A DNA stretch of 64,000 bases from an uncultured Prevotellaceae bacterium. Its GTDB lineage: Bacteria; Bacteroidota; Bacteroidia; Bacteroidales; Bacteroidaceae. This document shows positions 1 through 10,100 of the stretch, piece after piece. Position 1 is the first letter of the stretch. Each line of letters opens with the position of its first letter. The DNA lies in contig CAMKSE010000001.1 of assembly GCA_946415365.1 (NCBI GenBank), forward strand, positions 1 through 64,000, in the 5' to 3' direction. The translations under genes and the position numbers were made by a program. The notes under the pieces are model-generated. The model did no database searches. It worked only from the letters and a program-made list of their open reading frames with translations, and had not been told where the DNA came from.

Positions 1-697
1 TAACTGTAGCTTTGTCGTATGGTGCTTTTAGGTCGGCATAGACGAACGTGCCGAAAGGAGCCACGCTGACAGCAGCCGACTTCAGCAGCCACGCATCACG
101 ATAGATGCCGGCGCCCTCGTAGAACCAGCCCTCTTCGAGCGTGGCATCTGCACGAACGCATATCAGGTTGTCGCCGCCATAGTTCACGTACTCCGTCACA
201 TCGTACACCTGCGAGGCATAGCCGCTGGGCTCCGTGCCCATGTAGAAACCGTTGAACCAGACGCGGGCATTGCGGAAAATGCCGTTGAACTGCAGGGCGA
301 TATGCTTACCGAGGTCGTCAGCTGGGATGTTAATGACCTTGCGGTACCATCCTACACTTGTTTCCGGATATTTATAGCCCACGGTCTTGTAGCCGTGTGA
401 GTGGCTGGCCGGCTGGGCGTAGGGCAGCGTGGTCACCCAGTCGTGAGGCACGCGAACCTCCTGCCAGTCCTTATCGTCGAACTTCTTGGAATACGGTCCC
501 TCGTTGTGGATAGAGTTGGCCTTCGTAAGATAATTGAAATACTCCGTGCCGCAGCCAAAGTCTTTCTTGGGGTCGGCAGCATTACCGAGGGCGAATTTCC
601 ATCCCTCGTCGAGTCTGATTACTTCGCGAACGTTCTGCGCGTTCAAACAGCCTATGGCCATCCAGGCCATGATGATTATCCATTTTCTCATGTCCAT
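1..697 (-). CDS. GH2 family beta-galactosidase-like protein, partial (left edge)
   Basis: The N-terminal ~230 residues of a secreted glycoside hydrolase family 2 enzyme. The reading frame is open from an ATG at 697 (a second in-frame ATG is at 691, giving MRKW) to the window edge. After a short hydrophobic export signal comes a sugar-binding (jelly-roll) domain with typical GH2 stretches: RLDEGWKFALG, VRVPHDWV, VGWYRKV, LQFNGIFRNARVWFNG and WFYEGAGIYRDAWL. The catalytic TIM barrel lies outside the window, so substrate preference is not visible. Beta-galactosidase or a related exo-glycosidase is the usual annotation for this N-terminal type. It starts 6 bp after the GH27 stop and is probably the last seen gene of the glycosidase operon. 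Confidence 0.85.
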   Translation of the reverse strand, partial: MDMRKWIIIMAWMAIGCLNAQNVREVIRLDEGWKFALGNAADPKKDFGCGTEYFNYLTKANSIHNEGPYSKKFDDKDWQEVRVPHDWVTTLPYAQPASHSHGYKTVGYKYPETSVGWYRKVINIPADDLGKHIALQFNGIFRNARVWFNGFYMGTEPSGYASQVYDVTEYVNYGGDNLICVRADATLEEGWFYEGAGIYRDAWLLKSAAVSVAPFGTFVYADLKAPYDKATV

Positions 698-703
698 AAC
701 ACC

Positions 704-1933
704 TTATTTGATTAAACGATAGGCAATCACGTCGCGCGACTTAACGGTAATCTTGCGGTCCGTTTTGTTCTTTTTGCTGGTCTTACCCTCCATCTTGTGA
801 GTCCAGAGGTTGTACACCTTATAGACGGTTGTGTCGAAGGAGGTGCTTAACTTGCTCACCTGCGTGTCGGTGAGGTTGAAATCCTGCCAGTTCAGGTTGA
901 AGGTAATATCCTGCCGCGTGGGGTTGAGGATAGTGAAAGCCCAGTCTCCACTAGCCAGCGGCTTGAACCAGAACTGCAGGCCGTCGCGGTCGCAGTAGTG
1001 AAGTCCCTGAACGCCGAGCGTGTCCTGGTCGATGGCTATCATCTCTTTATTCATGATGATCTTGCGAGTAGCCTCACTCATAGAACGCAAATCGTTGCCG
1101 AGGATGAGCGGACTGGCCATCATGCACCACATGGTGAAGTGGGCACGATCCTCGTTCTCCGTCATTCCATTGCCCACCTCCAGCATGTCGGGGTCGTTCC
1201 AGTATCCTTTGCCGGCATACTGGCGAAGCGAGTCGTTGAACTGGATGCACTGCATCACGCCGAACTGGGTATAGCCTGGGAAAACGCGCAGGGAATCGAA
1301 GTCGCACCAGATGTCGGGCGTGGTACGCCATGAATGGCCAATTTCCCTTGCCCATTTCCAGGGTTTGCTGCTGCCCCATTCGCACATGCTCAGGAAAATA
1401 GGGCGGCCAGCCGAGCGCAGGGCATCGCTGATGAGCTGGTAAGCACCCTGCGGATTTACGTTCGTAGTGTTGCACCAGTCATACTTCAGATAGTCCACCT
1501 CCCAACGTGCATACTGGATGGCATCTTGATATTCGTGGCCTAGCGAGCCTGGCATACCGGCACATGTTGCTGTACCGGCATCACTATAGATACCAAGCTT
1601 GAGTCCACGGCTATGCACATAGTCGGCCAAAGCCTTCATGCCGTTAGGAAACTTCACGGGGTCGGCCTGGATAAAACCGTCGGCATCACGCTTTCCGTGC
1701 CAACAGTCGTCGATATTAATATAAGTAAAGCCCGCATCGCGCAAGCCTGTCTCCACCATCGCGTCGGCAATGCCTCGGATGATATCCTCGTTGATGTTAC
1801 CCTGAAACTTGTTCCACGTACTCCAACCCATCTGCGGAGTGTCGGCCAAGTGTTCCCATTTCTGTGCCTTTACAGGCATTGCCGTCAGGGCGAGCATACA
1901 ACCCACGACAGCCATTCTGCATAAATATTTCAT
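704..1933 (-). CDS. GH27 alpha-galactosidase
   Basis: Secreted alpha-galactosidase that should remove alpha-1,6-galactose from galactomannan or related oligosaccharides. 409 aa, the usual size for a family 27 catalytic domain plus a short beta-sandwich. It has a signal peptide (residues 1-23, cut after VKAQ), the family opening PQMGWSTWNKF (~34-43), YINIDDCW (~71-78), the nucleophile Asp in YLKYDWCN (~D152) and the acid/base Asp in WRTTPDIW (~D207). It lies 35 bp downstream of the GH43 gene on the same strand and fits the mannan/xylan theme of the operon. Family call is firm; exact substrate is inferred. Confidence 0.93.
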   Translation of the reverse strand: MKYLCRMAVVGCMLALTAMPVKAQKWEHLADTPQMGWSTWNKFQGNINEDIIRGIADAMVETGLRDAGFTYINIDDCWHGKRDADGFIQADPVKFPNGMKALADYVHSRGLKLGIYSDAGTATCAGMPGSLGHEYQDAIQYARWEVDYLKYDWCNTTNVNPQGAYQLISDALRSAGRPIFLSMCEWGSSKPWKWAREIGHSWRTTPDIWCDFDSLRVFPGYTQFGVMQCIQFNDSLRQYAGKGYWNDPDMLEVGNGMTENEDRAHFTMWCMMASPLILGNDLRSMSEATRKIIMNKEMIAIDQDTLGVQGLHYCDRDGLQFWFKPLASGDWAFTILNPTRQDITFNLNWQDFNLTDTQVSKLSTSFDTTVYKVYNLWTHKMEGKTSKKNKTDRKITVKSRDVIAYRLIK

Positions 1934-1968
1934 TCTTTATTAAAAATATAACAATTTAATATTTCCAA

Positions 1969-3429
1969 CTAATTGTAGTGCTTATCACTACTCTGATAAC
2001 TAAAGTGCTTAAATTGCGATGGAGCTATGCCGCTTGAATAGATAGCAGGACGAAGGGCAATAAACCCTCTATAGCGGTTGTGATGAAAATCGGCAATATT
2101 GTTTTTTTCCGCCAGCGTTTGCCACACATTGCCATCACGACTGACGAGAATATCCAGATGGTCGCATTTGTTCTCTAACCGGATGCGGAAGCACCTGCCG
2201 ATAGTATTGGGCTTTTCTATTGAGTGTTCTGCATCTTGATAGACTTTAAAGTTCTTTCCATCGCTGCTTACTCCTGCAAAAGCCTTCTCGTCGTAGAATA
2301 ACAACAGTCCGGCCTCACCGTTTTTTTTCGGAACACAGACTTCCACCTCAACAGTGTATTGCTCGTCGGTAGCGGTGATCAGCATCAATCGCCCGTCTTT
2401 GGGAGAAGAACCTTTTCCCGGCAGGGAAAGTCCGTCCTTCCCCACCGTCGCCCACGAGCGGATGTTTTCTTTCCACCCTGTCCATTGCCAGCCAAGTTGG
2501 CTCCCAGCAAAGTCATCAGACAGACTTGGCAGTGTCCCTGCCTCAGGCAACGGCATGTCTTTCACGGGTCGATACCAACCGCCACGCGTCCACTCTATCG
2601 GTTCCATGAGTGTATATCTTCCCAAAGAATAGGCTTTCTTGTTATAGGCATGATATATAATCCACCACTGTCCGTCAGGACCTTCAACAATAGTACCGTG
2701 TCCCTTTGACCACCATTTTTCGTCAGCAGAATAAGTGTGGACGATGGGGTTATAGGGTGAATTCTCCCAAGGTCCGCTGATGCTCTTCGAGCGGGCACAG
2801 ACTGCCATGTGACTGGTGGCAGGCCCAGCTGTTCCACCCTCTGCCGAGGTCATGTAATAATAACCGTCATGCCATGTCAATTTGGGAGATTCCAGGCACA
2901 TACACTCCGTCTGCCACTCATGTGGATATTCCCAGCCCTTATACACTTGCTCCGTCTGTCCTGCACGGGCCAGGCCATCGGGCGTGAGGGGTGTTACCTG
3001 TCCCCCGTTGGTAAAGAGATAGCGTTTGCCCTCGGGTGTAACAACCAGTCCCGGGTCGATGCCTCCAATCTTCAGGTCGATGGGGGCCGACCAAGGTCCC
3101 CGAATGTTCTTTGCCGTAATGACCCAGTTGGTTTCACTGGCAGGAAAATAAATATAATAGGTGTCTCCCACCTTCTGCAAGTCAGGAGCCCACGCCGATC
3201 CACTCCATGTGCTGCCTACCCTACAGACGGGTTCCCAATGAAGCAGGTCTCGGGAATGCCATATCAGGAATCCCGGCTGGTAGTGGAAGGGTGAATGAGT
3301 CACATAGTAGTCTTCGCCGTCTTTCAGTACTGAGGGGTCGGCATAATCGCCAGGCATCAGTACTACCTGTGCAGACACTGTGAGGCAGGGTACAAACAGG
3401 GTGATTATAAGCAGGAAAAAATGTCGCAT
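1969..3429 (-). CDS. GH43 family glycosidase with C-terminal beta-sandwich
   Basis: 486 aa secreted enzyme with a signal peptide ending near VSAQ. The first ~300 residues form a family 43 five-bladed propeller: the catalytic base Asp in YADPSVLKDGEDYYV, the WHSRDLLHWEPV blade motif, the SAWAPDL segment, the pKa-modulating Asp in GGIDPGL, and the acid Glu expected in the EGPDGQWWIIYHAY region or nearby. Residues ~310-480 form a concanavalin-like domain (DDFAGSQLGWQWTG ... RPAIYSSG), as in GH43 enzymes with an accessory C2 domain. Family members are usually beta-xylosidases or alpha-arabinofuranosidases. Only 4 bp separate it from the upstream beta-mannosidase gene, so the two are probably co-transcribed. 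Confidence 0.9.
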   Translation of the reverse strand: MRHFFLLIITLFVPCLTVSAQVVLMPGDYADPSVLKDGEDYYVTHSPFHYQPGFLIWHSRDLLHWEPVCRVGSTWSGSAWAPDLQKVGDTYYIYFPASETNWVITAKNIRGPWSAPIDLKIGGIDPGLVVTPEGKRYLFTNGGQVTPLTPDGLARAGQTEQVYKGWEYPHEWQTECMCLESPKLTWHDGYYYMTSAEGGTAGPATSHMAVCARSKSISGPWENSPYNPIVHTYSADEKWWSKGHGTIVEGPDGQWWIIYHAYNKKAYSLGRYTLMEPIEWTRGGWYRPVKDMPLPEAGTLPSLSDDFAGSQLGWQWTGWKENIRSWATVGKDGLSLPGKGSSPKDGRLMLITATDEQYTVEVEVCVPKKNGEAGLLLFYDEKAFAGVSSDGKNFKVYQDAEHSIEKPNTIGRCFRIRLENKCDHLDILVSRDGNVWQTLAEKNNIADFHHNRYRGFIALRPAIYSSGIAPSQFKHFSYQSSDKHYN

Positions 3430-3433
3430 AGTC

Positions 3434-6028
3434 TTATTTCAATTTGGTCATATTATTTAAGCAATTAACAGTCAGGCGCTGTTTGACTTCGCCTGGCTTC
3501 AAGGGTGTGTGCACGAAGCACTTGGCGGGCACTCCCGGCAACAGGTCAAAGTAGTTGTTGCTGAACCAGCTGTCTTCTGCTCCGTCGATGGCGAGGGCAA
3601 GGGCGCGGACGAACTTGTCGGCCTTGACGGTGATAAGGCAACCGCCCTCTGCTGCCTCAATGCTCACATCGGGCTTGACAGGCATCAGCCGCAGGTCTTT
3701 TTGTAGGCAAAGGAAACAGTCGGCCTGATAGCTCGCGCCTGAAGATGCAGAGAGCTGCATATCGACCACCACATCCTCACGCTGCCGGTCTTTCAGCAAT
3801 TCGGCTAAGGGCTGCTCCAGAACCAAAGTGGAAGTGTTGGCAGGAATGGTGACAGACTTGGTGAGCGAGTTTACCGTCTGTCCACCGAGGGTATAGACGG
3901 TCAGTTTCAACTTGCCCTGCTGCTTGCGTAATAGGTCGCTCACGGCATAGACGAGCAGACGGCTATCTTCGACGATGCCCGAGCATATCACAGGCTCAAA
4001 TGCGTGGCGCACCATGTAGTGTGCAGCTTTCCAACGACCATAGTAGTCGCGGGTGGCCCATGATGCAACAGGCCAACAGTCGTTATGCTGCCACAATAGC
4101 GACCCCATGCAATGGGGCATGTTGCGGCGATGGGCCTCGATGGCTGTACGCATCGCATCACCCTGCAGCAACTGTGAGGCATAGAGGAACTGGCGAAAAT
4201 CCTTTGGTTCACCATATTCGCTGTTGACATACCACTCAATCACCTTGTTGGCCTCCACACCACCACGCTGGTGCCACATCATCAGCGGACTGCTGATATC
4301 ATGCGTTGTGGTGTCTGGTGCATAGCGGAGTACCGTACTATATTCAGGGAACGACTGCATGCCATATTCGCTGAAGAAGTGAGCTTCCTCCTGATTATAA
4401 CTGCTTACAGGCATACGGCGATGGCCCACACCGTAGAAATGGCGGTCGCCATTGATGCCATCACTGCCGCGGCCTCTGACAGAGAAGGGTGAGCCGACGG
4501 TGTAGATGTCGTCTGGAATCTGCTGGTTGGCAATATCTTGCAGTACATCGTAATAGAGATGCTCCTGTTGTTCACCTACCAATCGGGCTCCCTCTGGATT
4601 GCTTTTCTCCATCTTAGCCTTCCATCCCCAGTTGTACCATGCATCGGTACACTCATTTCCACCGCACCATATCACAATGCTTGGGTGATGACGCAGACGG
4701 CGCACATTGTCGATGGCTTCATGGCGCACACTCTCCAGCCATTCACCCTCAGCAGGATAGGTACTGCAGGCAAACATGAAGTCCTGCCACACCATCAGTC
4801 CCATCTCGTCGCAGAGGTCATAGAACAGGTCGTCCTCATAGATGCCTCCACCCCAGACGCGAATCATGTTCATGTTGGCTAATATGGCATCCTGCAGAGT
4901 CTGGCGATAGCGTTCAGGTGTGACGTTCGTCAGGAAATTATCCTGCGGGATATAATTGGTGCCCTTGGCAAACACGGGCACACCATTGAGCATGAAATAG
5001 AACTGGCGGTTGCCGTCAGCATCAGGATCCATCACTAATTTCACAGAGCGCAAGCCTATGCGTTTCTCTTGATGGGCCAACTGTCGACCAGCGGCAGTAA
5101 CCTTTGTAGATATTGTATATAACTCTGGCTTGCCTAAGCCATTGCACCACCAAAGGCGTGGGTTCTTAATGGAGAATTCTACAGGGATCGTGTTAATGCC
5201 TTTGTGCAGCGAGCACTTCTTGGTAGCCATTGTGCGGCCATTATCCTTATCGGTGACGGTAATCAAAGCATTCACAATATCATCATCGGCTTCCACTTCC
5301 ACGACATTAGTGAGTAGCGCCTTCTTGGCAGTCACTTCTCTCTGACGCAGATGAATGTCGGTAATTCTCGCTTTGCTCCATGACTCCAAATAGACATTAC
5401 GCCAGATGCCTGAGGTGACCAGGCGTGGCCCCCAGTCCCAACCATAGTGATAGCCAGCCTTACGGGCAAACACGCTGAGTTTACGATCCAGCAGTCCGCC
5501 ATTCTCCGACTGGTCGTTGGCAGCCTGATATAGGTGAGGATGCTTCGCCCATTTAGGCAGATCCACCTTGACGGGAGAATGGAAATAGACGCGCAGCACA
5601 TTTTCGCCCGCTTTGACCTGGGGCTCAACGCTAATGCGCCAGCGGCGGAACATATTGTCTGCCTCCAATATCTTTGAGTCGTTCAAGAATACATCAGCAT
5701 AAGTGTCCAGTCCATCGAAGCAGAGGTCGATATGCTCGTCGGCAAGGATAGTCTCATCAGCACGGAATGTCGTCTCATAGACCCAGTCCTCCTTGTCCAC
5801 CCATTGCACCTTTCGTTCGTTCAACCCGATATAAGGGTCGTCGATGAGTCCCAGACGCAGCAAGTCTGTATGCACTACGCCGGGCACCTGGGCAGGATAG
5901 CGGTTAGGGAAACGCACCTCGCCAAACGTCCATCCCTCATGCAGATACTGTCTGCTCTGAGCGGACAACTGCATGACTGATGCGGACAATAGCATGATGA
6001 CTGTAGCAAAAAAGTTACTTTTCTTCAT
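3434..6028 (-). CDS. GH2 beta-mannosidase
   Basis: 864 aa secreted exo-beta-mannosidase, trimming mannose from beta-mannan oligosaccharides. Signal peptide at residues 1-23 (ends QLSAQS). The N-terminal sugar-binding domain carries YLHEGWTFG, PAQVPGVVHTDLL and CFDGLDTYADVFLN; then an immunoglobulin-like domain and a TIM barrel with RVWGGGIYEDDLFYDLCDE. The acid/base Glu lies in IVIWCGGNEC (~residue 457) and the nucleophile Glu in FFSEYGMQSFPE (~residue 553). Length and motif order match bacterial beta-mannosidases. It sits 6 bp after the GH115 gene and 4 bp before the GH43 gene, so an operon is very likely. Confidence 0.93.
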   Translation of the reverse strand: MKKSNFFATVIMLLSASVMQLSAQSRQYLHEGWTFGEVRFPNRYPAQVPGVVHTDLLRLGLIDDPYIGLNERKVQWVDKEDWVYETTFRADETILADEHIDLCFDGLDTYADVFLNDSKILEADNMFRRWRISVEPQVKAGENVLRVYFHSPVKVDLPKWAKHPHLYQAANDQSENGGLLDRKLSVFARKAGYHYGWDWGPRLVTSGIWRNVYLESWSKARITDIHLRQREVTAKKALLTNVVEVEADDDIVNALITVTDKDNGRTMATKKCSLHKGINTIPVEFSIKNPRLWWCNGLGKPELYTISTKVTAAGRQLAHQEKRIGLRSVKLVMDPDADGNRQFYFMLNGVPVFAKGTNYIPQDNFLTNVTPERYRQTLQDAILANMNMIRVWGGGIYEDDLFYDLCDEMGLMVWQDFMFACSTYPAEGEWLESVRHEAIDNVRRLRHHPSIVIWCGGNECTDAWYNWGWKAKMEKSNPEGARLVGEQQEHLYYDVLQDIANQQIPDDIYTVGSPFSVRGRGSDGINGDRHFYGVGHRRMPVSSYNQEEAHFFSEYGMQSFPEYSTVLRYAPDTTTHDISSPLMMWHQRGGVEANKVIEWYVNSEYGEPKDFRQFLYASQLLQGDAMRTAIEAHRRNMPHCMGSLLWQHNDCWPVASWATRDYYGRWKAAHYMVRHAFEPVICSGIVEDSRLLVYAVSDLLRKQQGKLKLTVYTLGGQTVNSLTKSVTIPANTSTLVLEQPLAELLKDRQREDVVVDMQLSASSGASYQADCFLCLQKDLRLMPVKPDVSIEAAEGGCLITVKADKFVRALALAIDGAEDSWFSNNYFDLLPGVPAKCFVHTPLKPGEVKQRLTVNCLNNMTKLK

Positions 6029-6034
6029 GAGTTC

Positions 6035-8869
6035 TTATTGGGGTGAATGAATCAATACTTCCTGCAGCACGATGCCCGGATCGAGGAGATAGATACGTAA
6101 TCGCTGATGACCAGTCACAGTAATGGGGAGGCTGCGCGAGGCATAGCCGCGAAGCACATTCCAGCGCCACTCGGCTGTGAAGTCGCCCTCGTGGATGGAG
6201 AAGATGGCGGGAGCCGAATCGCCTAACTGTACGGCATAGCGGATGTCCCTGCCGTCATACACATGCAGCGTAGGCAGTGTGCGGATCTCTATAGTGGCAT
6301 CGCCAGCCTGCAAGTCAAGCTCATATTCTGTGTATGGAGCTGCCTTTATGTCCTTCAGCTGATACGACGGTGTGTCGAAAGGCAGAACGAGTACGCCGTC
6401 CGTATAGCCCAAGCCTTCTAAGCGCTGAATACCACCTTGCTTATTCTGATAATGCGAAGCAGGGATGCGCAGACGGGGTTCCTTGACGAACGGTGGATAG
6501 AGTCCGAGGAAAATCTGGTCGATGCGGGCATCGACCTTCAGATCGGTGATGCAAAGATGATTGTCGCCTTTCTTGAGGTGTACCGTTCCTACGCGGCTCC
6601 ACATCGGTCCGACGTAGGGCGCATGCCATACATTATTTATAGGTGTAGCCGAGGCCACAAAGTTGTCATTCTCTGTTTTCACCTGGCAGAACTCGTTGTC
6701 CTTTGCCTCCTTCGAGAAATTGCGGATAGGGGTCAGCGCTTCTATCCATAAAGGCATTTCTACATCGGCATCACTATTAATGATGGTACCCTTGCTTGAC
6801 AAAGATTCGCTGACAGAGAGGAAACGGGCCTGAGGACTGTTTTTCGCCTGCGCTATCATTTCGGGTGTAGCCACAGGCTGCTCTATCTTCTCAGAGCGGA
6901 ACCAGTGGTAGGGTTGCCAGTTGAAGAATTGCTGCCATTTCCCATCAAGGATATCCTCATTATAATGACGCGTCCACTCATTGAGACTATCGAACATTTG
7001 CTTCACTCTGTTGGCATCTGTCATCGCTCCGATGCTGTCGCCAGCCGTTGCTCTTACCATACTGCGACGTGCCAAGAGTTGGTATTCGTTGATCATCGCC
7101 GCCCCACAGACGGGATAACCGATAAGTTCGAAGTAAGCATCCTCTAGCGATTCCGGGATGCGAGATGCCAGTTCTGTAGCATGTGCCTTCAAAGCGCGCC
7201 AGTCCGCAATGCGCTGTTCAACCTGCTCTGCACTGTAATTGATGAACCACACGTGTGCATCCTTTCCGGCTGCCTGCAGGCGATAGTAGCCAGCCTGGAT
7301 GTCGGCTATTTCCTGCGCCACTTCGTTGCCGAAACTCTTCGCGGCCCAATACTTGATATAGTTGTGAGCCTCGGAGGGTTTCCAGCGATGGATGTCCCAT
7401 GCCAAGTCCATCACAAACGAGATTTCCTTCTCGGCAGGTTTGATATCCCCCACATTGAACACCCAAATCCTACGGGCACCGTAGACATAGGCCTTGGTAA
7501 GTTCTGCTGAAAGGAAAGTGGTCGATAGCGGACTGAGCCATATCCAACTGGCAGGGTCGCCATGATAGGAGAGATGATAGTAGATACCTGCGCCACCCTT
7601 GCGCTTCATCTCTTCCGGGTTGCAGAGGTTACGGCAGTAGCCGTGTTTGTCGTCACTCCAGAGCAGTGTCACATCCTCTGGCACTTTCAGCCCGTTATGG
7701 TAGGCCTCAAGCACCTCTTCATAGGTGCAGAGCACCTGCGGAATCTCCTCGATGGGCTTCTTGATGTTGCGACGCAGCATATCCCGCTGGTCATCAATAG
7801 CCTGTTGCATCAGCGCCACACGCTCGGCAGTTGTATTGGCGCCTTCCATCGGATAGTCGTGGATGCCTCGCAGTCCGAGAGTATAGGTGTTCTCGTATCG
7901 TCCGTTGGTCTTTACACGGGTCTCCCAGTAGTTCTGCATGGTCTGACGGTTGGTGATGTAGTTGAAGTCGCCGAGACCTTCCTCGCCTCGTTCCTTTGCC
8001 CTTTGATTCACAGCTTTCCATTCACCTTCGTTATTTCGTAGCATCTGCTCACAGTGCGACGAACCCATCACGATGGCATAGTCATCAGCGAGTCGGGCAT
8101 TCTCCGGATTATCATTGAAAGCCTGCGTTCCTGGATGCATGGCGGGCCAGAGATAGTTGGCCTTCAGGCGCAACAACAGTTCAAATACACGCTTGTAGGT
8201 CTCAGGCCCAACCTTGCCGTGTTTCAGTTCTGCCCATCGTGCCCAGCCTCCAAAGCGTTCATCGTTGATGAAAAAGCCTCGATACTGCACAGAAGGCTCC
8301 CCTTGGACGAATGTACCAGGCTCTATATAGAGTGCTCTCTTCTTGGTAGGCGTAACGTCAGCCCACCAGTACCAGGGCGACACACCGATGGCCTCGCTCA
8401 GTGTCGTCAAGCCGAAAGCCGTTCCTCGCCGGTCACTGCCCGCAATGACAAGAAGTTGCCCTTGCCCGAAACGGTTGACGGTAGTGACGATATACGACTC
8501 CCATTTGCCTTTGACGGCTGACACATCGATAGACTTCTGTCTGATCAACTCGTCAATCAGACGGCTTTTCCCGACTGTACCCACTACCACAGCCACTCCT
8601 TTCGGAATACTCTTGACCAATCCGGTAACAGCAACGTGAGGGCGCTTGCCTGTGACGCGCTCCACATCATCGGCAAACATGTTAGCAGTAATGCTGACCA
8701 CATGATAGTCTCTTGGATCGGTATATATATCAGCGTCGCTTAAAGGGAAATAGTCGGGTTTACTCGCCTCAGACGATACGTTGGGAGTCACAGGTGTCTG
8801 GGCTTCCAGTGGAATGGCGGCTAAAGTTATTAACAGTAATATGACTATCGGTTTTAGTTTCATACGCAA
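6035..8869 (-). CDS. GH115 xylan alpha-1,2-glucuronidase
   Basis: 944 aa secreted enzyme of glycoside hydrolase family 115, which removes (4-O-methyl)glucuronic acid from xylan. Signal peptide at residues 1-24 (ends PLEAQ). Family-typical segments are PSVQYRGFFINDE, LKANYLWPAMHPG, the hallmark VMGSSHCEQMLRNN, RGIHDYPMEGANT, LLWSDDKHGYCRNL, IYYHLSYHGDPASW and RIWVFNVGDIKP. Length is normal for the family. It is first in the minus-strand glycosidase operon, 28 bp after a Bacteroidetes -7 box (8897-8905), and should set the theme: glucuronoxylan or a mixed hemicellulose. No SusC/SusD gene is in view; any would lie beyond the left edge. Confidence 0.92.
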   Translation of the reverse strand: MRMKLKPIVILLLITLAAIPLEAQTPVTPNVSSEASKPDYFPLSDADIYTDPRDYHVVSITANMFADDVERVTGKRPHVAVTGLVKSIPKGVAVVVGTVGKSRLIDELIRQKSIDVSAVKGKWESYIVTTVNRFGQGQLLVIAGSDRRGTAFGLTTLSEAIGVSPWYWWADVTPTKKRALYIEPGTFVQGEPSVQYRGFFINDERFGGWARWAELKHGKVGPETYKRVFELLLRLKANYLWPAMHPGTQAFNDNPENARLADDYAIVMGSSHCEQMLRNNEGEWKAVNQRAKERGEEGLGDFNYITNRQTMQNYWETRVKTNGRYENTYTLGLRGIHDYPMEGANTTAERVALMQQAIDDQRDMLRRNIKKPIEEIPQVLCTYEEVLEAYHNGLKVPEDVTLLWSDDKHGYCRNLCNPEEMKRKGGAGIYYHLSYHGDPASWIWLSPLSTTFLSAELTKAYVYGARRIWVFNVGDIKPAEKEISFVMDLAWDIHRWKPSEAHNYIKYWAAKSFGNEVAQEIADIQAGYYRLQAAGKDAHVWFINYSAEQVEQRIADWRALKAHATELASRIPESLEDAYFELIGYPVCGAAMINEYQLLARRSMVRATAGDSIGAMTDANRVKQMFDSLNEWTRHYNEDILDGKWQQFFNWQPYHWFRSEKIEQPVATPEMIAQAKNSPQARFLSVSESLSSKGTIINSDADVEMPLWIEALTPIRNFSKEAKDNEFCQVKTENDNFVASATPINNVWHAPYVGPMWSRVGTVHLKKGDNHLCITDLKVDARIDQIFLGLYPPFVKEPRLRIPASHYQNKQGGIQRLEGLGYTDGVLVLPFDTPSYQLKDIKAAPYTEYELDLQAGDATIEIRTLPTLHVYDGRDIRYAVQLGDSAPAIFSIHEGDFTAEWRWNVLRGYASRSLPITVTGHQRLRIYLLDPGIVLQEVLIHSPQ

Positions 8870-8896
8870 GAATGATTATAGTTATGTAATTCCGTT

Positions 8897-8905
8897 GCAA
8901 ATATA
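8897..8905 (-). promoter_or_regulatory. -7 box of the glycosidase operon
   Basis: On the minus strand this reads TATATTTGC, matching the Bacteroidetes consensus TAnnTTTG(C). It lies 28 bp upstream of the GH115 start codon and is the only such box found ahead of the five-gene glycosidase operon. Confidence 0.65.
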
Positions 8906-9001
8906 ACTATTATTTTTGAACTGAAAAAGGAATATACGATAAAGTGTCATACTCTGCTAACATAGTATCAAGTAGCTTTTCGCATGTCAATTCATTACTT
9001 T

Positions 9002-9051
9002 TAAAAATCCTTTGCCGCAACGCTGATGGTAGCAGCATCTGGGCAAAGGAT
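9002..9051 (-). terminator. Intrinsic terminator of the MBL-rubredoxin gene
   Basis: A perfect 10-bp inverted repeat (ATCCTTTGCC at 9007-9016, GGCAAAGGAT at 9042-9051), with a smaller GATG/CATC hairpin in its loop, is followed on the minus strand by TTTTTA. It lies 54 bp after the stop of the MBL-rubredoxin gene. The rest of 8870-9104 holds only the GH115 promoter. Confidence 0.7.
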
Positions 9052-9104
9052 ATTATTTGGTAAGGGATAGTTTCTTTAACTCCCGCCTTGAAGTACCATG
9101 CGGT

Positions 9105-10046
9105 TTATGCTTTGTTGAACTTTGTCTTCGGTTGCTTGCAGCGTGGACAACGCCAGTCATCTGGCAGGTCCTCGAAAGCCACGCCGTCGTGTTCAGCAGG
9201 GTCATAGACATAGCCGCAGATGGAGCAAACGTATTTGCCTGAAGCTTCCTTCTTGGAGAAATCAACCTCTGCAAGAATGGTAGGCACGGGATTGTCAGGA
9301 TCCATCACGCGCTTGGTCTCCAGATTCTCATAGCCCTGGGGAGTATGGGTGCCACAATAGACAGTTGGATGATTTCGGATGAACTCACGTACGCGGTCCA
9401 TTGTTTCGCGAGCTGCTGGCAGGTCGTCATAGACAACAGAAAGCTTATTCGCATAAAGAGCCTCGTCAACGTAGGTGATGTCCCCCTCGAACATATAGAA
9501 CAATCCCTCGTTCTCTGCGATGATAAGGCTATTACCGTTAGTATGTCCCTTGGCCTTGATAAAGTAAACACCATCGGCAATCTTCTGACTCTCAGGGAAG
9601 TTGTGATAAGCGCCGTCAGTAAACTCTACAGGCACGATGTTTGGAATGTCCTTGAGTTCGTCTGCTCCAATTTCTTCAGCATTCACATATATCTTTGCAT
9701 TGGGGAAGGAACGCAGCTCTCCTGAATGGTCGGCATGCTTGTGGGTCAGCAGTATCTTCGTAACCTGCTCTGGTTTGTATCCCAATGCTGCCAAAGCATC
9801 CATATAGTCGCAGATGCTCTTACCGATATAGATGGGTGCCGTCTCCTCTGGAGCACCATCGGGGAAGCCTGCGGGCAGGCCGGTATCTACCAAGATGACT
9901 TCGTCGCCAGTGTCTATCAGATAGTTCTGCAGACTGCCGCGATAGCGGATGTTCTTGTCAAACTTCTCTTGACCTTCCTCGCCACCAAATACGAATGGCT
10001 GAGAATAGAATCCGTCTTTTCTGAATTTTACAGCTTTGATGTCCAT
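9105..10046 (-). CDS. MBL-fold metallohydrolase fused to a rubredoxin domain
   Basis: 313 aa cytoplasmic protein with two domains. Residues ~1-255 form a metallo-beta-lactamase fold like the N-acyl-homoserine-lactonase branch: the metal motif [11 protein letters not shown], the later ligand His in AKGHTNGNS, the Asp in FEGDITY and the His in VYCGTHTPQ. Residues ~267-313 are a complete rubredoxin with both Cys pairs, [10 protein letters not shown] and [11 protein letters not shown] rubredoxin tail suggests redox chemistry rather than simple hydrolysis, as in flavo-diiron or hydroperoxide-handling systems; the activity is not established. A single-gene unit with its own promoter and terminator, divergent from an AraC gene. 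Confidence 0.88.
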   Translation of the reverse strand: MDIKAVKFRKDGFYSQPFVFGGEEGQEKFDKNIRYRGSLQNYLIDTGDEVILVDTGLPAGFPDGAPEETAPIYIGKSICDYMDALAALGYKPEQVTKILLTHKHADHSGELRSFPNAKIYVNAEEIGADELKDIPNIVPVEFTDGAYHNFPESQKIADGVYFIKAKGHTNGNSLIIAENEGLFYMFEGDITYVDEALYANKLSVVYDDLPAARETMDRVREFIRNHPTVYCGTHTPQGYENLETKRVMDPDNPVPTILAEVDFSKKEASGKYVCSICGYVYDPAEHDGVAFEDLPDDWRCPRCKQPKTKFNKA

Positions 10047-10100
10047 AGCTTTTTCTTTTTATATTTTAGGTGAATATTAATGTTTGATCATCATTTGGTT

